A stretch of 30,809 nucleotides of DNA from DASZGI01 sp035938995 (GTDB lineage Bacteria; Actinomycetota; Actinomycetes; Streptomycetales; Catenulisporaceae): positions 1-30,809 of the forward strand of contig NZ_DASZGI010000309.1 in NCBI RefSeq assembly GCF_035938995.1. Direction: 5' to 3'. The notes under the pieces were generated by a model. That model saw only the letters and a list, made by a program, of their open reading frames with translations, did not search any database and was not told where the DNA came from. Positions 1-7,963 of the stretch are shown piece by piece. The translations under genes and the position numbers were made by a program. Numbering within the stretch: the first letter of the stretch is position 1; every line of letters starts with the position of its first letter.

Positions 1-144
1 CGGCTTGATACCGCTGCGCCGCAGCAGCGCCACCTCATGGCGCAGTATCAAGATCTCGGCGTGCAGCGCCGCGCGCGGGCGAGTGAGCAGCGCGAGCCAC
101 GCCAGTACGCGACAGAAGATCAGATACGGCAGTCGAGGCGATAC
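1..144 (-). pseudogene. transposase/integrase N-terminal fragment, leaves the left edge
   Basis: Reading the minus strand from 144 down to 1 gives 48 open codons with the segments YLIFCRVLAWLALLTRP and AEILILRHEVALLRR. This is the usual N-terminus (short hydrophobic stretch, then the ILRHEV helix) of actinobacterial rve-type DDE transposases. The frame opens with SPRLPYL preceded by GTA, where relatives commonly have ATG or GTG, so the start codon may be lost. The catalytic region would lie outside the window. Whether the rest is intact cannot be seen. Confidence 0.55.
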
Positions 145-349
145 AGACCACGATCATCCACGATCCAGCCGCACCACATCAACCCAGGTCACAGCCAAGA
201 CCGGAGAAAGGAACCCCCACAGGTCAAGCCCGGCGGCAAGCAGCGCACGTGACGCCGGGACGGGCTCCGCACGCCGCGACAGGCGAGGGTTGAGGAATCG
301 GATCGGCGAATTGAGCGACGCAGGACCTGATACCCGGTGGAATGCTTCC

Positions 350-1159
350 ATGATGCGCATCAAGGGACGATCACGCAGACACCGTGTGGCCGGACAGCGA
401 CGAGCACGGCCTGGTGAGCTTACCAGGGAGTCGCTCCGTCAGCGTTATGACACCTACCTTATCGACCATTACCTGTCTGTTGGCGTGACGGTTGTGAGTG
501 TGACGCTCGCAGTGGCCGGCATCGATGCGGCAGCGCTGCTCACGTCGTCGGCCCTCGGCAGATACCAGTTGCTGTTCTGGGTGTTGTGGGGCGCCAGCCT
601 GCTGGGTGCGGCGGTCGCTTACGCCGGGCCGATGACGGGCGCGATCATCCTGCCGCCGCGGATTCCCGGCGCGGTCGACCTGGTCGTGCCGCTGTTGCTC
701 GGCGTCAGCGAGTTCGTCATGTTCTCGGTGCTCGGTTCCCAGGCCATCTGGCATGTGTCGGCGAGCACGATTCTGGCGGGCTGGTGGTTCGCCTTTGCGG
801 CGTTCGATCTGATCGCCGCAGGGGGGACAGCCCGAGCAATCCAGATCATAAGTGGCGGTAGATACGAAGCGCGGCTCGATCAAGCTGTCCGCGATTACCT
901 GGCCGTAATGGGCCGCGATGTCTTCGCGGCGAGTTTCACCGGGTGCATCGCGCTCACGGTGGGCGTGTTGCATGTCGCTGGCGACACGCTCTCCCTGATC
1001 TGGAACTATGCCGTGGCGGGGGTGGCGGTCGTGCTGCTGATCTCAGGTTTCATCAGTCAGCGGTATTCGGCGAGGAACCTTCATGGTGTGATCGCCGATT
1101 CATCGCCGCGATCACGGTCGGGCCGAAGTGGACGGCCGGTCAGGGCGTCCCGCCGTTGA
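350..1159 (+). CDS. putative six-helix membrane protein of unknown function
   Basis: The product is 269 aa. The frame is open further upstream, but that part is Arg/Ser-rich and unlike protein; ATG at 350 (or 353) follows GGTGG by about ten bases and is the likely start. A basic N-terminus (KGRSRRHR) and the soluble stretch LRQRYDTYLIDHYLS are followed by about six hydrophobic helices, including VTVVSVTLAVAGIDAAALL, LLFWVLWGASLLGAAVAYAG, DLVVPLLLGVSEFVMFSVLG and YAVAGVAVVLLISGFI. The C-terminal tail is basic. I do not recognise a family; RDD-like or other small polytopic proteins are possible. The stop overlaps the TTG start of the next ORF (TTGA at 1156-1159), which suggests translational coupling. 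Confidence 0.55.
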   Translation: MMRIKGRSRRHRVAGQRRARPGELTRESLRQRYDTYLIDHYLSVGVTVVSVTLAVAGIDAAALLTSSALGRYQLLFWVLWGASLLGAAVAYAGPMTGAIILPPRIPGAVDLVVPLLLGVSEFVMFSVLGSQAIWHVSASTILAGWWFAFAAFDLIAAGGTARAIQIISGGRYEARLDQAVRDYLAVMGRDVFAASFTGCIALTVGVLHVAGDTLSLIWNYAVAGVAVVLLISGFISQRYSARNLHGVIADSSPRSRSGRSGRPVRASRR

Positions 1160-1383
1160 CACCTTGGACGGAGCACCACGGGGCCTTGACGGCGCGGCAA
1201 ACACCCCGGCACGAGCTGGCGGTGGCCGCGAGGAACCTAGGCGAGCGCGTCCGCGCCCAAGCGATCAAGTCCCTGGCTTTGATCGGCGCACCCAGCGCAT
1301 TCGAGATCATCCGCTGTTTGCGCAACGACCCGAGCCGCCACGTCCGATCCTGCGCGGCCGGCGCGCTGCGGGCGAACACGTGA
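1156..1383 (+). CDS. short HEAT-repeat-like protein, probably a fragment
   Basis: A 75-aa frame starts at TTG 1156, overlapping the stop of the membrane protein gene by the TTGA arrangement. It contains a helix-turn-helix pair typical of HEAT/PBS-lyase-like repeats (RVRAQAIKSLALIGAPSAFE, then RNDPSRHVRSCAAGALRAN). After the TGA at 1381-1383 the same frame stays open and protein-like (FDIARLLLPIVRESANGDRQ) up to the left end of the IS at 1490. The ORF may therefore be the middle of a longer helical-repeat gene broken by a nonsense codon and then by the IS. The function is unknown. Confidence 0.35.
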   Translation: MTPWTEHHGALTARQTPRHELAVAARNLGERVRAQAIKSLALIGAPSAFEIIRCLRNDPSRHVRSCAAGALRANT

Positions 1384-1489
1384 CGGGGTTATCCCTCACG
1401 GTTCGACATTGCGCGGCTTCTGCTCCCGATCGTGCGGGAGTCGGCCAACGGCGACAGGCAAGCTCGCCATCCCTTGCGCCGCGTCAAGG

Positions 1490-1512
1490 TGTGTCGCACG
1501 AAAACACGATTC
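1490..1512. repeat. left terminal inverted repeat of IS copy A
   Basis: It begins TGTGTCGCACG and pairs with 2679-2701 at 20 of 23 positions. Confidence 0.75.
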
Positions 1513-1565
1513 CGGTGTGACCAGGTGCTTTGTCTGAGGGGTCGTCTACTGGTTGACTTACCCGG

Positions 1566-2648
1566 GTGTTGTTGATTGGGAGGGCGTATCGGCTCAGCTG
1601 TCGGGTGCTGGGAGTGCTCGGGACGGTGGCGCGCAGCGACGGGGCCTTGATGGCGGAGGTTTTGGCGCTGCGGCACGAGAACGCGGTGCTGCGCCGCCAG
1701 GTCGCGCGGGTGCGCTACGAGCCTGCCGACCGGGCCTGGTTCGCTGCTTTGTCAGGGCTCGTGCCTCGCGGTCGGTGGGTCGAGGTGTTTTCAGTGGCCC
1801 CGGCCACGCTGCTTTCCTGGCACCGGCGGCTGGTTGCGGGCAGGTACACCTCCACGAAGAGAGTGCCGGGCCGCCCGTCGACCAGACCCGCGGTCAAAGC
1901 CCTGATCCTTGGGATGGCGCGGGATAATCCGTGCTGGGGCCACCGGCGCATCCAGGGCGAGTTGCTCAAGCTGGGCCACCGCATCGCGTATGCCACGGTG
2001 TGGGAGATCCTGACCGCCGCGGGGATCGACCCGGCGCTGCGGCGAAGTGGTCCGACCTGGAAACAGTTCCTGGCTGCCCAGGCCCGCACCGTGATCGCGA
2101 CGGATTTCTTCCACGTCGACACCGCGCTGCTGCGGCGCGTCTACGTCCTTGTCTTCATCGAGCACGGTACCCGGCGGCTGCACGTTGCCGGGATCACGGC
2201 GCACCCGGACGGGGCGTGGACCGCGCAGCAGGCCCGCAACTTCGCGATGGCGCTGGGGGAGCGGTGGGAGGAGTTGAGGTTCCTCATCCGCGACCGCGGC
2301 GGACAGTTCACCGAGCAGTTCGACGCCGTGTTCGAGGACTGCGGGCTGCGGATCCTCAGGTCCCCGCCGCAGGCACCCCGGACGAACGCGATCTGTGAGC
2401 GCCTGATCGGGACCCTGCGCCGCGAACTGCTCGACCGGATCCTGATCATCAACCGGGCGCACCTGTGCAGCGTTCTGGCCGAGTACGCGCTGCTCTACAA
2501 CGGCGCAAGACCACACCAGGGCATCGCCCAATGCGTCCCGGACCACGACCCCGACCAGGTCGCCACTGTCATCGACCTGGATATAGCACGCGTTCGCCGA
2601 AGACCGGTGCTCGGCGGCCTCACCAGCGAGTATCAGGTAGTTGCCTAG
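1566..2648 (+). CDS. DDE (rve) transposase of IS copy A
   Basis: This 360-aa protein starts at GTG 1566, the same relative start as in copy B. A short hydrophobic N-terminus is followed by the LRHENAVLRRQVARVRYEP helix (about residues 35-53), a helix-turn-helix region with WGHRRIQGELLKLGHRI (about 124-140) and the rve catalytic core. The DDE residues can be read as D180 in ATDFFHVDT, D243 in IRDRGGQF and E278 in NAICERLIG, giving the canonical D-35-E spacing. The C-terminus (ARPHQGIAQ, RRPVLGGLTSEYQ) is typical of these elements. The frame is intact and the product could be active. It would catalyse cut/copy-and-paste of its own element using the inverted repeats at 1490 and 2679. Confidence 0.9.
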   Translation: MLLIGRAYRLSCRVLGVLGTVARSDGALMAEVLALRHENAVLRRQVARVRYEPADRAWFAALSGLVPRGRWVEVFSVAPATLLSWHRRLVAGRYTSTKRVPGRPSTRPAVKALILGMARDNPCWGHRRIQGELLKLGHRIAYATVWEILTAAGIDPALRRSGPTWKQFLAAQARTVIATDFFHVDTALLRRVYVLVFIEHGTRRLHVAGITAHPDGAWTAQQARNFAMALGERWEELRFLIRDRGGQFTEQFDAVFEDCGLRILRSPPQAPRTNAICERLIGTLRRELLDRILIINRAHLCSVLAEYALLYNGARPHQGIAQCVPDHDPDQVATVIDLDIARVRRRPVLGGLTSEYQVVA

Positions 2649-2678
2649 CGGTCACGAGAAACCGCAGGCCAGATCCCT

Positions 2679-2701
2679 GAATCGTATTTCCGTGCGGCAC
2701 A
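2679..2701. repeat. right terminal inverted repeat of IS copy A
   Basis: It ends CGTGCGGCACA. It is the complement partner of 1490-1512 and lies 30 bases after the transposase stop. Confidence 0.75.
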
Positions 2702-2832
2702 GCGCGGAAGTCTTCGAGTTCATCGAGGTCTTCTACAACCGCAGGCGGCTACGCCGGCACCCCGAGTTCGGCTACCTCACCCCGATCGAGACGCGAGAGC
2801 GACTCCGACAGCAGCACACGTTGGCAGCGTAA
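2702..2832 (+). pseudogene. IS3-family transposase C-terminal remnant
   Basis: From the right end of IS copy A to the TAA at 2830-2832 the frame encodes EVFEFIEVFYNRRRLRRHPE and then FGYLTPIETRERLRQ. This is the unmistakable C-terminal signature (YIEVFYNR..RRHS.LGY.SP) of IS3-family OrfB, a different lineage from the transposase of copy A. Only about 43 codons remain. The nested order indicates that copy A landed in, or recombined at, an older IS3-type element whose 5' part is gone. Confidence 0.75.
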
Positions 2833-2875
2833 GTAGAACGTGTCCAGCTCAGCGGGGGAGCTTCACAGCCCCCGA

Positions 2876-2986
2876 CTCGGCCGCAAACCCCTCGTGTGGA
2901 CCCAGATCGATCGCGACTACGAGACCCTGCGCATCGGCATGCAAACCCTCTTCCACCACCTCGGCCTCACACCAACCCCGGCATAA
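2876..2986 (+). pseudogene. unidentified ORF tail
   Basis: A short frame ending at TAA 2984-2986 reads GRKPLVWTQIDRDYETLR and then GMQTLFHHLGLTPTPA. Its composition is protein-like, but it has no own start with a ribosome binding site. It looks like the last 35 or so codons of a gene whose front was lost in the IS-related rearrangements to its left. I do not recognise the family. Confidence 0.25.
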
Positions 2987-3080
2987 GCACAAAATTGTCA
3001 ATCCTGCGCCGGAAGCCCCTAGCGATACCCACAACAAGATCAATTATTGCAGCCGTGACGCTGCGTGGTCTGAGCGCGGG

Positions 3081-3590
3081 TCAGGTGATGTGGCCGATGA
3101 GTTGCACGACGGCGCTGCTGATCGGGGTGTTGAAGCAGTCGCCGTTCTGTGAGATGGCGTTGTCGGTGCCGGTGAGGTCGCCGGTGAACACGCTGGCGCG
3201 GTTGACGGTGAGGACGTCGTAGGTGCCGCTCACCGTCTGGGTGCCGTCGGCGGTCGGAAGATTGAGCACGAAGACGCCGGTTCCGACCGTGTTAACGCAC
3301 TGGGTCACGTGCAGTTGGGTGAGGTCTTCGGCGGTGCCTGTGTCCGTGACCGCTTGTCCGTTGACAGTGCCGGTGCAGTCGGCGACACCGTTGGGTCCGT
3401 TGGTGGTCAGCGTGACGTGCGGAGTCTGTGAGGTCAGCGGGGGATTGATGGACCAGGTCACGGTGATGGTGCAGTCGAGGCTGGCGGTCGGAGCGTCGGC
3501 GCCGGCCGCGCCGACGGGCGCGATCACCGCGCCGGAGGCCAAAGCGAACAGCGAGAGGTACCGGGCGGGCCGATACGGGACACGGAACAT
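3081..3590 (-). CDS. small secreted protein of unknown function
   Basis: ATG at 3590 is preceded by a near-perfect ribosome binding site (AGGAGGAAGC, complement of 3591-3600), which rules out the longer open frame upstream. The 169-aa product has a signal peptide (FRVPYRPARYLSLFALASGA, then VIAPVGAAGADA with probable cleavage after GAAGA). The mature domain of about 135 residues contains four cysteines (SLDCTITV, VADCTGTV, VTQCVNT, NGDCFNTP), which may form two disulfides, and alternating beta-type segments. Similar exported small proteins are common in actinomycetes but have no assigned role that I can name. It lies downstream of the GH43 gene on the same strand, about 226 bases away, probably with its own promoter. 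Confidence 0.7.
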   Translation of the reverse strand: MFRVPYRPARYLSLFALASGAVIAPVGAAGADAPTASLDCTITVTWSINPPLTSQTPHVTLTTNGPNGVADCTGTVNGQAVTDTGTAEDLTQLHVTQCVNTVGTGVFVLNLPTADGTQTVSGTYDVLTVNRASVFTGDLTGTDNAISQNGDCFNTPISSAVVQLIGHIT

Positions 3591-3816
3591 GCTTCCTCCT
3601 GCAAGGCTGGTGGCCCGGGCAGACACGCTACGGAACTGCCGAGGGCGTGATACCGCTGACCAGCCGAGGGTTGCCGACCGGCCAGCCGGTCTGTAAGCAA
3701 TGAGGTTCCAGGCACTGTGTAGTCTTCTGATCACGGGGTGTCAACAAGCGTTTGGCGGTGCCGCCCAGTCGTCAGCCGTGTGCCGCGTCGCAGGCTGCTG
3801 AGCGGCACCTTCGGGG

Positions 3817-5259
3817 TCACTGGGCCGTCCAGGCCTGGTTGCTGCCGCCGTTGCAGGTCCAGATGTCCACGCCCGTGCCGTTCGCGGTGGCGTTGTTCAG
3901 GACGTCGAGGCATAGGCCGGACTGCACGCCCACGATCTTGCCGTTGGAGTTCACGGTCCACCGCTGGTTGGCCTGCCCGTTGCAGGTCCACATGTCCACG
4001 ACGGTCCCGCGGGTGGTGGACTGGCCCTTGACGTCGAGACAGAGCCCTGACTGGACGCTGGTGATCGTGCCGTCGCCGTTGATGTTCCAGGCCTGGTTGC
4101 CTGCGCCGTTGCAGTCCCAGATGTCGACGGCAGCTCCGCGGGTCGTGCTCTGGTCTGCGACATCCAGGCAGCGTCCGGACTCCTTGCCGACGAGCGTCTT
4201 GCTGCCCGACGACGAGCCTGGACTCCAGGTCCCGGTGGCGGTGTCGATCGACCACGAGCTGTACCAGGTGATGGAGGCAGTGGTCCCGCTGATCGTGAGT
4301 GGCAGCCAGATCAGCGTGGATGCGCCCAGGTCGGCGGTGTTCCATCGGTCCCCGGCGTAGATGTAGGTGGTGCCCGCGCTGCCCTGCACGGTGATGACGT
4401 TCGCCGTCTGGCTGTTGTAGGTGTTCGTCCCGGCCGGCGCGAAATCCTGCCAGCCCGACCAAGGTCCGGCCAATGACGTCGCGGTGGCGTACTGGTTGTC
4501 GTTGCTCGCCCAGCCGCTGAGGTGGGAGCCGAAGAGGAAGTACCGGCCCGCGACTTTGACCATCGCGGGTGCCTCGTAGTCGGGCAGCACGGCGACAGCG
4601 GACGTAACGCTCAGGTAGTCGCTCGACAACGCGTCGATACGCAGCCCGTGCGCGCGGTCTTCCGAGAGTAGGTAGGCCTGGCCGTTGGTGTCCTGGAACA
4701 GCCCGATGTCCCGGCTCTGGAAGCCAAGCGGCTGGAAACTGCCGCGGTAGGTGTAAGGCCCGCACACGCTGGAGCTCGTGGCGACACCTACTTTCGCCTC
4801 GCTGTAGCTGGAGTTGTCGATGTGCAGGTACATGACGTACTGCCCAGTCGAGGAGTTATAGATGACCTTGGGGCGTTCCACGATCCGGTTGGGCCCGAGG
4901 TCCCCACTGGACTGGCGGGACAGCGCCTCGGATTGGTAGGTCCACGTCGCCAGGTTGGTCGAGGAGTAGCAGGGGATTGCGATGAAGGAGGTGTTGGCCG
5001 AGGATTCACCGGTCTTGTCCTCGCCGAAGCCGTAGTAGGTGCCGCCGACCTTGATGATTCCGAGGCCGTGCAGTTGCAGCTGGTTGCCGTTCTGGTCGTA
5101 CGACGCGACGCCCAGTGTGATGGTGGCCGGGGCCGCGGTGGCCGGGCCCTGCGCCGCGAACACCCCGACCGCGCCCAGAAGCAGGACGAGAACGATGCGC
5201 CACACGAAGGACGTGCGGTGGCGAGAACGCCATTGTCTGAAGTACACGCCGATCTTCAT
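3817..5259 (-). CDS. secreted GH43_24-type exo-beta-1,3-galactanase with CBM13
   Basis: This is a 480-aa exported protein with a signal peptide (basic start, WRIVLVLLLGAVGVFAA, cleavage near TAA-PAT). A five-bladed GH43 domain (about 45-340) carries the landmarks YYGFGEDK, IVERPKVIYN, SRDIGLFQD, DYEAPAMVKVAGRYFLFGSH and NSQTANVI. These resemble subfamily 24, which cleaves beta-1,3-galactan in arabinogalactan proteins from the non-reducing end. E229 and Q284 lie 55 residues apart, the same spacing I recall for the catalytic Glu/Gln pair of fungal Pc1,3Gal43A, consistent with a family that uses Gln in place of the usual base. Residues 352-480 are a ricin-B/CBM13 trefoil with three Q-x-W repeats (GNQAW, ANQRW, SNQAW). 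AGGAAAGG precedes the ATG at 5259 by ten bases. The next gene upstream (GH59) is separated from it by a strong hairpin. Confidence 0.85.
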   Translation of the reverse strand: MKIGVYFRQWRSRHRTSFVWRIVLVLLLGAVGVFAAQGPATAAPATITLGVASYDQNGNQLQLHGLGIIKVGGTYYGFGEDKTGESSANTSFIAIPCYSSTNLATWTYQSEALSRQSSGDLGPNRIVERPKVIYNSSTGQYVMYLHIDNSSYSEAKVGVATSSSVCGPYTYRGSFQPLGFQSRDIGLFQDTNGQAYLLSEDRAHGLRIDALSSDYLSVTSAVAVLPDYEAPAMVKVAGRYFLFGSHLSGWASNDNQYATATSLAGPWSGWQDFAPAGTNTYNSQTANVITVQGSAGTTYIYAGDRWNTADLGASTLIWLPLTISGTTASITWYSSWSIDTATGTWSPGSSSGSKTLVGKESGRCLDVADQSTTRGAAVDIWDCNGAGNQAWNINGDGTITSVQSGLCLDVKGQSTTRGTVVDMWTCNGQANQRWTVNSNGKIVGVQSGLCLDVLNNATANGTGVDIWTCNGGSNQAWTAQ

Positions 5260-5304
5260 CTAATACGGACCTTTCCTCTCGCGTGGCCTGCGGCTGGCGT
5301 GGAA

Positions 5305-5340
5305 GCCGGCATGTGCGGCGTTGACGCCGCACATGCCGGC
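5305..5340 (-). terminator. perfect 16-bp hairpin between GH59 and GH43
   Basis: GCCGGCATGTGCGGCG (5305-5320), loop TTGA, then the exact complement at 5325-5340. It lies about 110 bases past the GH59 stop and 45 bases before the GH43 start on the same strand. There is no U-tract, as is usual for actinomycete terminators. It may end the GH59 transcript or act as an attenuator/processing site for GH43, since no clear promoter is visible between the hairpin and GH43. Confidence 0.7.
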
Positions 5341-5451
5341 CATTCGTCGTCTCCGGTGGCGCCGCGCCCGGGAGAGGACAGCCGGATGTGGATACTCGCT
5401 GTTCGAGAATGGAAGCTCGTCGCGTCTGTCAGTTCAGTCGGCCGGTCGTGG

Positions 5452-7896
5452 TCATGACCGGGTCCAGTGTTGGTTGGCGGCGCCGGTGCAGGTCCAGATG
5501 TCGATCAGGGTGCCGTTGGCGGTGCCGTCGCCGCGCACGTCGAGGCAGAGTCCTGATTGTTTGCCGGTGATGGTGCCGTTCGGGTTGATCGTCCACTGCT
5601 GGTTGGCGCCGCCGTTGCAGGACCACAGGTCGACCTTGGTACCCGGGGTAGTGCCCTGTGCCGCGGCGTCCAGGCACCTGCCCAGGACCTGGAGGGTGCC
5701 GGCGGTGGAGGTGAGCTGCTGGTTGGCGCCGCCGTTGCAGGACCAGATGTCGAACTGGACACCGTTGGTCGTGCTCGAGGCGGGGTCGTCGAGGCATTTG
5801 CCCGAAGCTGCGCTCACGTACGCGGTGCCGGCCGGAGGCGCCGAACCCGGGGTGATGGACAGGTCGGCGAATTGGTCGGTCTGGTAGCCGTTGATGCCGA
5901 GACCGACTTGGCCGGCATCGTAGCTGCTGTCTGTGGTCGAGCTGACGCTTACTCCGTCGATGGCGGCGCTGATAGTGGCGCCGTTGAAGGTGAGGCTGAG
6001 GGTGTGCCAGGTGCCGGTGCCCAGCGCGGCTACTGATCCGCTGGCCAGCGTGGTGAGTGTGGCGCTGGTGTTGCTTTTTACGATTGACCAGGCTCCGGTG
6101 TTGCCGACCTGCAGGAAGTAGTCGTCGGTTTCCGCGGAGTGGAACTTGGCTTGGGTGTTGACCCGGCCGAAGACGCGTACCGCGCCGGCCTGCTCGATCA
6201 GCGCGTCCACACTGACGGTGTAATTCGTCCACGTGGTGTCGCCGAGTGTGGCGAACGGGACTTCGGTGTTGTCGGTGAACCATTGGATCGGTCGCTGGTC
6301 GGTCATCTGCTGCAGGCAGTTGCCGGCGCGGCCACCGGCGCAGGGCCGGCTTTGGAAGTCGCCTTGCTGGTTGGCCAGGTAGCGGGTCTCGGCTCCGGTC
6401 GCCCCGTCGAGGTTGTCGGAGTAGGGCAGTGCGAGCGAGCCGGCCGGTGGGCTGGTCGCGGCGCCTTTGGACTGCCCGGAGGTGGTGGTCACGGTGTAGA
6501 TGTAGCCCGGCTGCAAGGTGAGGGTGTAGCTGCCGCCGGACGGGGTGAGGTCCTGGACGTGGTTGAACCAGGTGGAGGGGGATGACGAGTTCACGTTGGT
6601 CGACCACACGTGAACCTGGCCGGTGGACAGTCCGCCTGTGATGTGGAAGGTCGCGGTCTGCGCGCTGGTGGCGGTAGAGGTTTCCAGGATCGTGCTGTAG
6701 TCGCTGCCGTTCGGGGATTTGAGCGTGGTGTAGGAGCCGTTGGACTCGCTGCTGCCCAGGTAGCCGCTCACGCTGTTGATGAAGGTCCAGCCCGGTGCGG
6801 TGAACTGGGTGACCTGGGCTGCGACCCACAGCTGAGAGCCGACGGCGTAGCTGCCCGACCATGGCTGGTTCGCGACCATCAGGCCCACGGCGTTGAACGC
6901 CTGATTGGGGTAGATCGAGGCGATCAGCGGCCAGTTGATGTAGGCCGTCAGCCTGCCGTCCACATAGCCGCGCACGATGCTGCGCGCCATCTCGGGCGCG
7001 CCGGTGATGTAGTCCAGCGAGCCGTTTTCACTGGCCCATATCGGTTTTCCGGATGACTGTACGTTGGCCGGGGTGGTGCAGCTGTCCGCGTTGCCGCCAT
7101 TGCCGCCGCTACACGGATAGTGCGCGCCGAGGACGGAGACAGCGTTGTTGAGCGCCGGATCGGACGCCATGTCGGTCGCGATACTCCAGTCGCTGTCGGC
7201 GCCGACGATCTGCACGCCGGAGTACCCGGCCGAGTCCAACGCTGAGCGCAGGCTCACGAACCAGCCGTCGTCGGTCGCGCCCGCGGAGTAGCGTTCGTTC
7301 CAGCCGCCGAGATAGCTGATCGTCAGGCCGTTGCTCTTCGCACAGCCCAGCCAGGAGATCAGATAGTTGATCGTGTCCTGGGACCAGAAGCCACCGCTGA
7401 TCCAGCCCGGCGCCGCCCAGGCCAGCCCGTAGAACTTGATGCTCGGGTCGCGGTCCTTGGCCTGCTGCATCAGCCACCACTCGTAGCCGGTGGTGCAGGT
7501 GATGTTGCCTTTGGTGGGTTCGATGCTTGACTCGGCGCCGTCGGTCGAGTCGCTGTCGCCACCGATTTCGACCTTCAGGATCTGTAGGTTGGCGCCGTAG
7601 TCGGGCTTGAACAGGTAGTCAAGGATCTGCGACTGCTGGGTCGCAGGGTAGTCGGTCAGCAGCCGGGAGTTGCCCCCGCCCCCGCTGATCGCGCCGATAC
7701 CGTCGAACGGGGACCCGCCCTGGGTACCGTCCACATTGATCGTCGTGCTGGTGATTGCGGGTGCCACGGCCTGGGCTGCGGTGGTCAGGCTCCCGGCCGA
7801 CAAGCCCATGGTGGCCAGGACAAGGCTTAACAGCACCGCCGAGCGCCTGTTCCAGTTGCGAAACTTTGATCTATAGGAATCCGATCTGCGGAGCAT
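5452..7896 (-). CDS. secreted GH59 galactocerebrosidase-like beta-galactosidase with lectin-like domain and CBM13
   Basis: ATG at 7896 is chosen because GGAAGGG lies about five bases upstream; a TTG at 7911 is in frame but would overlap that site. The 814-aa product has a signal peptide (NRRSAVLLSLVLATMGLSAG, cleavage near AQA-VAP). The TIM-barrel part matches GALC: FDGIGAISGGGGNSRLL, SQILDYLFKPDYGA, ILKVEIGGDS, GYEWWLM and LGAHYP. The probable acid/base is E201 in GGWNERY and the probable nucleophile E290 in IWASENGS. A beta-domain follows, then a region like the GALC lectin domain (DQRPIQWFTDN, LGDTTWTNYTVSVD, RVFGRVN; about 490-685). Residues 690-814 form a three-repeat CBM13 (last repeat ANQHW). 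GH59 removes terminal beta-galactose; the natural substrate here (galactolipid or galactan) is not known. Confidence 0.85.
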   Translation of the reverse strand: MLRRSDSYRSKFRNWNRRSAVLLSLVLATMGLSAGSLTTAAQAVAPAITSTTINVDGTQGGSPFDGIGAISGGGGNSRLLTDYPATQQSQILDYLFKPDYGANLQILKVEIGGDSDSTDGAESSIEPTKGNITCTTGYEWWLMQQAKDRDPSIKFYGLAWAAPGWISGGFWSQDTINYLISWLGCAKSNGLTISYLGGWNERYSAGATDDGWFVSLRSALDSAGYSGVQIVGADSDWSIATDMASDPALNNAVSVLGAHYPCSGGNGGNADSCTTPANVQSSGKPIWASENGSLDYITGAPEMARSIVRGYVDGRLTAYINWPLIASIYPNQAFNAVGLMVANQPWSGSYAVGSQLWVAAQVTQFTAPGWTFINSVSGYLGSSESNGSYTTLKSPNGSDYSTILETSTATSAQTATFHITGGLSTGQVHVWSTNVNSSSPSTWFNHVQDLTPSGGSYTLTLQPGYIYTVTTTSGQSKGAATSPPAGSLALPYSDNLDGATGAETRYLANQQGDFQSRPCAGGRAGNCLQQMTDQRPIQWFTDNTEVPFATLGDTTWTNYTVSVDALIEQAGAVRVFGRVNTQAKFHSAETDDYFLQVGNTGAWSIVKSNTSATLTTLASGSVAALGTGTWHTLSLTFNGATISAAIDGVSVSSTTDSSYDAGQVGLGINGYQTDQFADLSITPGSAPPAGTAYVSAASGKCLDDPASSTTNGVQFDIWSCNGGANQQLTSTAGTLQVLGRCLDAAAQGTTPGTKVDLWSCNGGANQQWTINPNGTITGKQSGLCLDVRGDGTANGTLIDIWTCTGAANQHWTRS

Positions 7897-7963
7897 CACG
7901 CGCCCTTCCAAGGGAAAGCATACTTTGCCTTACGGGCGGGCGCCGACCCTGAGTAAAAGGAAA

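Larger units (their letters stand above)
1490..2701 (+). mobile_element. complete insertion sequence, copy A (about 1212 bp)
   Basis: The element is bounded by imperfect terminal inverted repeats at 1490-1512 and 2679-2701 (20 of 23 positions match) and has TG...CA ends. It carries a single 360-aa DDE transposase. The length, gene position and internal end sequence (a TGTGACCAG box just inside the left repeat) match copy B at 11583-12792. No convincing target-site duplication is visible (AAGG on the left, GCGC on the right), so the insertion is old or its flanks have recombined. The end type and single ORF fit an IS3/IS481-like rve element; the exact ISfinder family was not determined. Confidence 0.8.

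Noticed and set aside
5..349. N-terminal 115 codons of the long frame ending at 1159
   Set aside because: Arg/Ser-rich, no ribosome binding site, and overlapping a transposase fragment on the other strand; the membrane protein starts at 350.
1481..2710. Target-site duplication for IS copy A
   Set aside because: Flanking bases on the two sides do not match.
3731..4765. 344-codon minus-strand frame inside GH43
   Set aside because: It is a shadow of the GH43 gene, rich in Arg/His/Pro, without motifs.
5429..6862. 477-codon minus-strand frame inside GH59
   Set aside because: Shadow frame of GH59; the GH59 frame carries all family motifs.
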